Shown here: positions 5,808-6,158 of the stretch, piece after piece
Position numbering within the stretch: the first letter of the stretch is position 1
Layout of the letters: each line of letters begins with the position of its first letter
Source: an uncultured Collinsella sp.
GTDB taxonomy: Bacteria; Actinomycetota; Coriobacteriia; Coriobacteriales; Coriobacteriaceae
DNA: 6,158 bases
Reading direction: 5' to 3'
NCBI GenBank assembly: GCA_900757595.1
Contig: CAAEOL010000003.1
Location: 1-6,158, forward strand
Made by a program: the position numbers and the translations under genes
Notes under the pieces: model-generated
Database searches by the model: none
What the model was told of the DNA's origin: nothing
Seen by the model: the letters and a program-made list of their open reading frames with translations, nothing else

Positions 5808-5855
5808 TCCGGTCTGGCAATATATCTCCTTGCCGCGCGGCCCGGTGAGACCGGA
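5808..5855 (+). other. Leader hairpin 1, two-tiered
   Basis: tccggtct (5808-5815) pairs perfectly with agaccgga (5848-5855). Immediately inside, ggcaa (5816-5820) pairs with ttgcc (5830-5834), making a nested stem with an AT-rich loop. The preceding stretch contains the palindrome cccccggggg (5795-5804). The structure would form in the rRNA leader transcript. Confidence 0.55.
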
Positions 5856-5870
5856 TCAGCCGCCAGGCGT

Positions 5871-5892
5871 GCACCTTGAGAACCGGATACTG
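5871..5892 (+). promoter_or_regulatory. boxA-like rRNA antitermination element
   Basis: gcaccttgagaaccggatac resembles the boxA region of actinobacterial rRNA leaders (TTTGAGAACTCAATAG type) and the CTTTGAAAAC form of Firmicutes. Nus factors load on boxA in the transcript and make RNA polymerase resistant to termination. The motif match is by eye from recalled consensus forms. Confidence 0.55.
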
Positions 5893-5895
5893 CGA

Positions 5896-5923
5896 GGATG
5901 GACACACCAGATGTGTCGCATCC
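5896..5923 (+). other. Leader hairpin 2, directly after boxA
   Basis: ggatg plus gacaca (5896-5906) pairs with tgtgtc plus catcc (5912-5923) around the loop ccaga, leaving one bulged G at 5918. The 11-bp stem directly after the boxA-like element is in the position of a boxB-type or RNase III-processed stem. Which of these it is cannot be told from the sequence. Confidence 0.6.
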
Positions 5924-5935
5924 GGGCAGACATCG

Positions 5936-5969
5936 AACCATTTGAAATGGTCTAACTTGGTTTTTTTTT
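5936..5969 (+). terminator. Terminator-like element with competing stems and a nine-T run
   Basis: accattt (5937-5943) and aaatggt (5945-5951) are perfect complements, leaving a five-bp stem with a five-base loop. The same left arm, aacca (5936-5940), can instead pair with tggtt (5958-5962), placing a weak stem directly before the T9 run at 5961-5969. Both stems are AT-rich and short. It may act as a leader attenuator overcome by antitermination, or the T-run may be an upstream promoter element for the TATACT box downstream. Confidence 0.3.
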
Positions 5970-5975
5970 CCGAAA

Positions 5976-5992
5976 GGCCGCCGAGAGGCGCC
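5976..5992 (+). other. Leader hairpin 3 with GAGA tetraloop
   Basis: cgcc (5979-5982) and ggcg (5987-5990) close a GAGA loop, a stable GNRA tetraloop. The stem is extended by gg/cc past a bulged C at 5978. It lies just after the T9 run. Confidence 0.45.
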
Positions 5993-6011
5993 CCCGAGAA
6001 ATTCCTTTTCC

Positions 6012-6017
6012 TATACT
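6012..6017 (+). promoter_or_regulatory. Second candidate rRNA -10 element (TATACT)
   Basis: TATACT, in a locally AT-rich stretch about 80 bases before mature 16S, fits a proximal rRNA promoter. The expected -35 position (near 5989-5994) reads cgcccc, a poor match, so this may be a leader processing region instead. Confidence 0.25.
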
Positions 6018-6070
6018 AAAACCATATGAATCGAACGGAACCGATCAGCTAATAGTTGTGAGGACCGGAC

Positions 6071-6083
6071 GGGCTCGAAGCCC
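6071..6083 (+). other. Small hairpin next to the 16S 5' end
   Basis: gggct and agccc pair around a three-base loop, ending nine bases before the inferred mature 16S start. It could sit inside or beside the 16S processing stem, whose other half lies downstream of the window. Confidence 0.4.
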
Positions 6084-6091
6084 ATACATTT

Positions 6092-6158
6092 TGGACGGAG
6101 AGTTCGATCCTGGCTCAGGATGAACGCTGGCGGCGCGCCTAACACATGCAAGTCGAAC
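6092..6158 (+). rRNA. rrs: 16S ribosomal RNA, 5' end only
   Basis: agagttcgatcctggctcag at 6099-6118 is the universal 27F primer site, E. coli position 8 onward, which puts position 1 near 6092. The following gatgaacgctggcggcgcg and ctaacacatgcaagtcgaac are the conserved first helices, in a form seen in Coriobacteriia. The gene continues beyond the window; only about 67 bases are present. The anti-Shine-Dalgarno end and the variable regions needed for species placement are not visible. Confidence 0.97.

Larger units (their letters stand above)
5687..6091 (+). other. rRNA operon promoter and leader region, no gene
   Basis: These 405 bases separate the phosphohexomutase from 16S rRNA. No reading frame here has a plausible ribosome site or protein-like composition; the two frames of about 78-79 codons overlap on opposite strands across structured RNA. 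Instead the DNA carries a possible -10 near its start, several hairpins, a boxA-like element, a nine-T run and a second possible -10 close to 16S. Together these suggest a long leader transcript used for antitermination and RNA processing. The left part, 5709-5790, shows nothing I can assign. Confidence 0.7.

Noticed and set aside
5702..5955. Opposite-strand frames of 78-79 codons in the rRNA leader
   Set aside because: They overlap each other and cover strong RNA hairpins and the boxA-like element; neither has a ribosome site or a recognisable domain.

Overview
The window looks like chromosome from a GC-rich actinobacterium of the class Coriobacteriia, most likely Collinsella or a close relative. 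Three things point there: the first bases of a 16S rRNA gene at the right edge (agagttcgatcctggctcag, then ggcggcgcgcctaacacatg), an actinobacterial boxA-like element in the rRNA leader, and the mix of GC-rich genes with GG-TAGAAT-type -10 elements. The genus is inferred from recalled family patterns, not from a search.

Layout, left to right. (1) 1-1050, minus strand: an IS110-family DEDD transposase whose 3' end lies outside the window. (2) 1051-1225: its 5' non-coding region, where IS110-group elements normally encode a bridge RNA. (3) 1215-1364: dense REP-like repeats, including a 23-bp perfect inverted repeat interleaved with an 11-bp one and a third copy of the 12-mer ttggggacgttc. (4) 1366-1410: a strong terminator for pepT. 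(5) 1432-2679, minus: pepT, tripeptidase T. (6) 2800-3222, plus, divergent from pepT: a short DtxR/MntR-family metal-dependent repressor. (7) 3235-4128, plus, 12 bases downstream: a stand-alone homocysteine S-methyltransferase-family protein, closed by a terminator at 4134-4161. (8) 4286-5686, plus: an alpha-D-phosphohexomutase starting at GTG. (9) 5687-6091: a long structured rRNA leader with no gene. (10) 6092 to the edge: the 5' end of 16S rRNA.

How the genes fit together. The regulator and the methyltransferase almost certainly share a transcript, so a metal-sensing repressor sits with a zinc-type thiol methyltransferase. Divergent pepT supplies free amino acids from tripeptides. The phosphohexomutase is a separate unit for sugar-phosphate interconversion. 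The left edge is accessory DNA: an IS110 element lying against, or inserted into, a REP-like cluster beyond the pepT terminator.

No clearly new multi-gene system is visible. The parts most worth a second look are the IS110 5' non-coding region with its abutting interleaved repeats, two enzymes with altered signature residues (Gln for Asp in the methyltransferase; TGSHHP for TASHNP in the mutase), and the boxA/hairpin/T9 arrangement in the rRNA leader.
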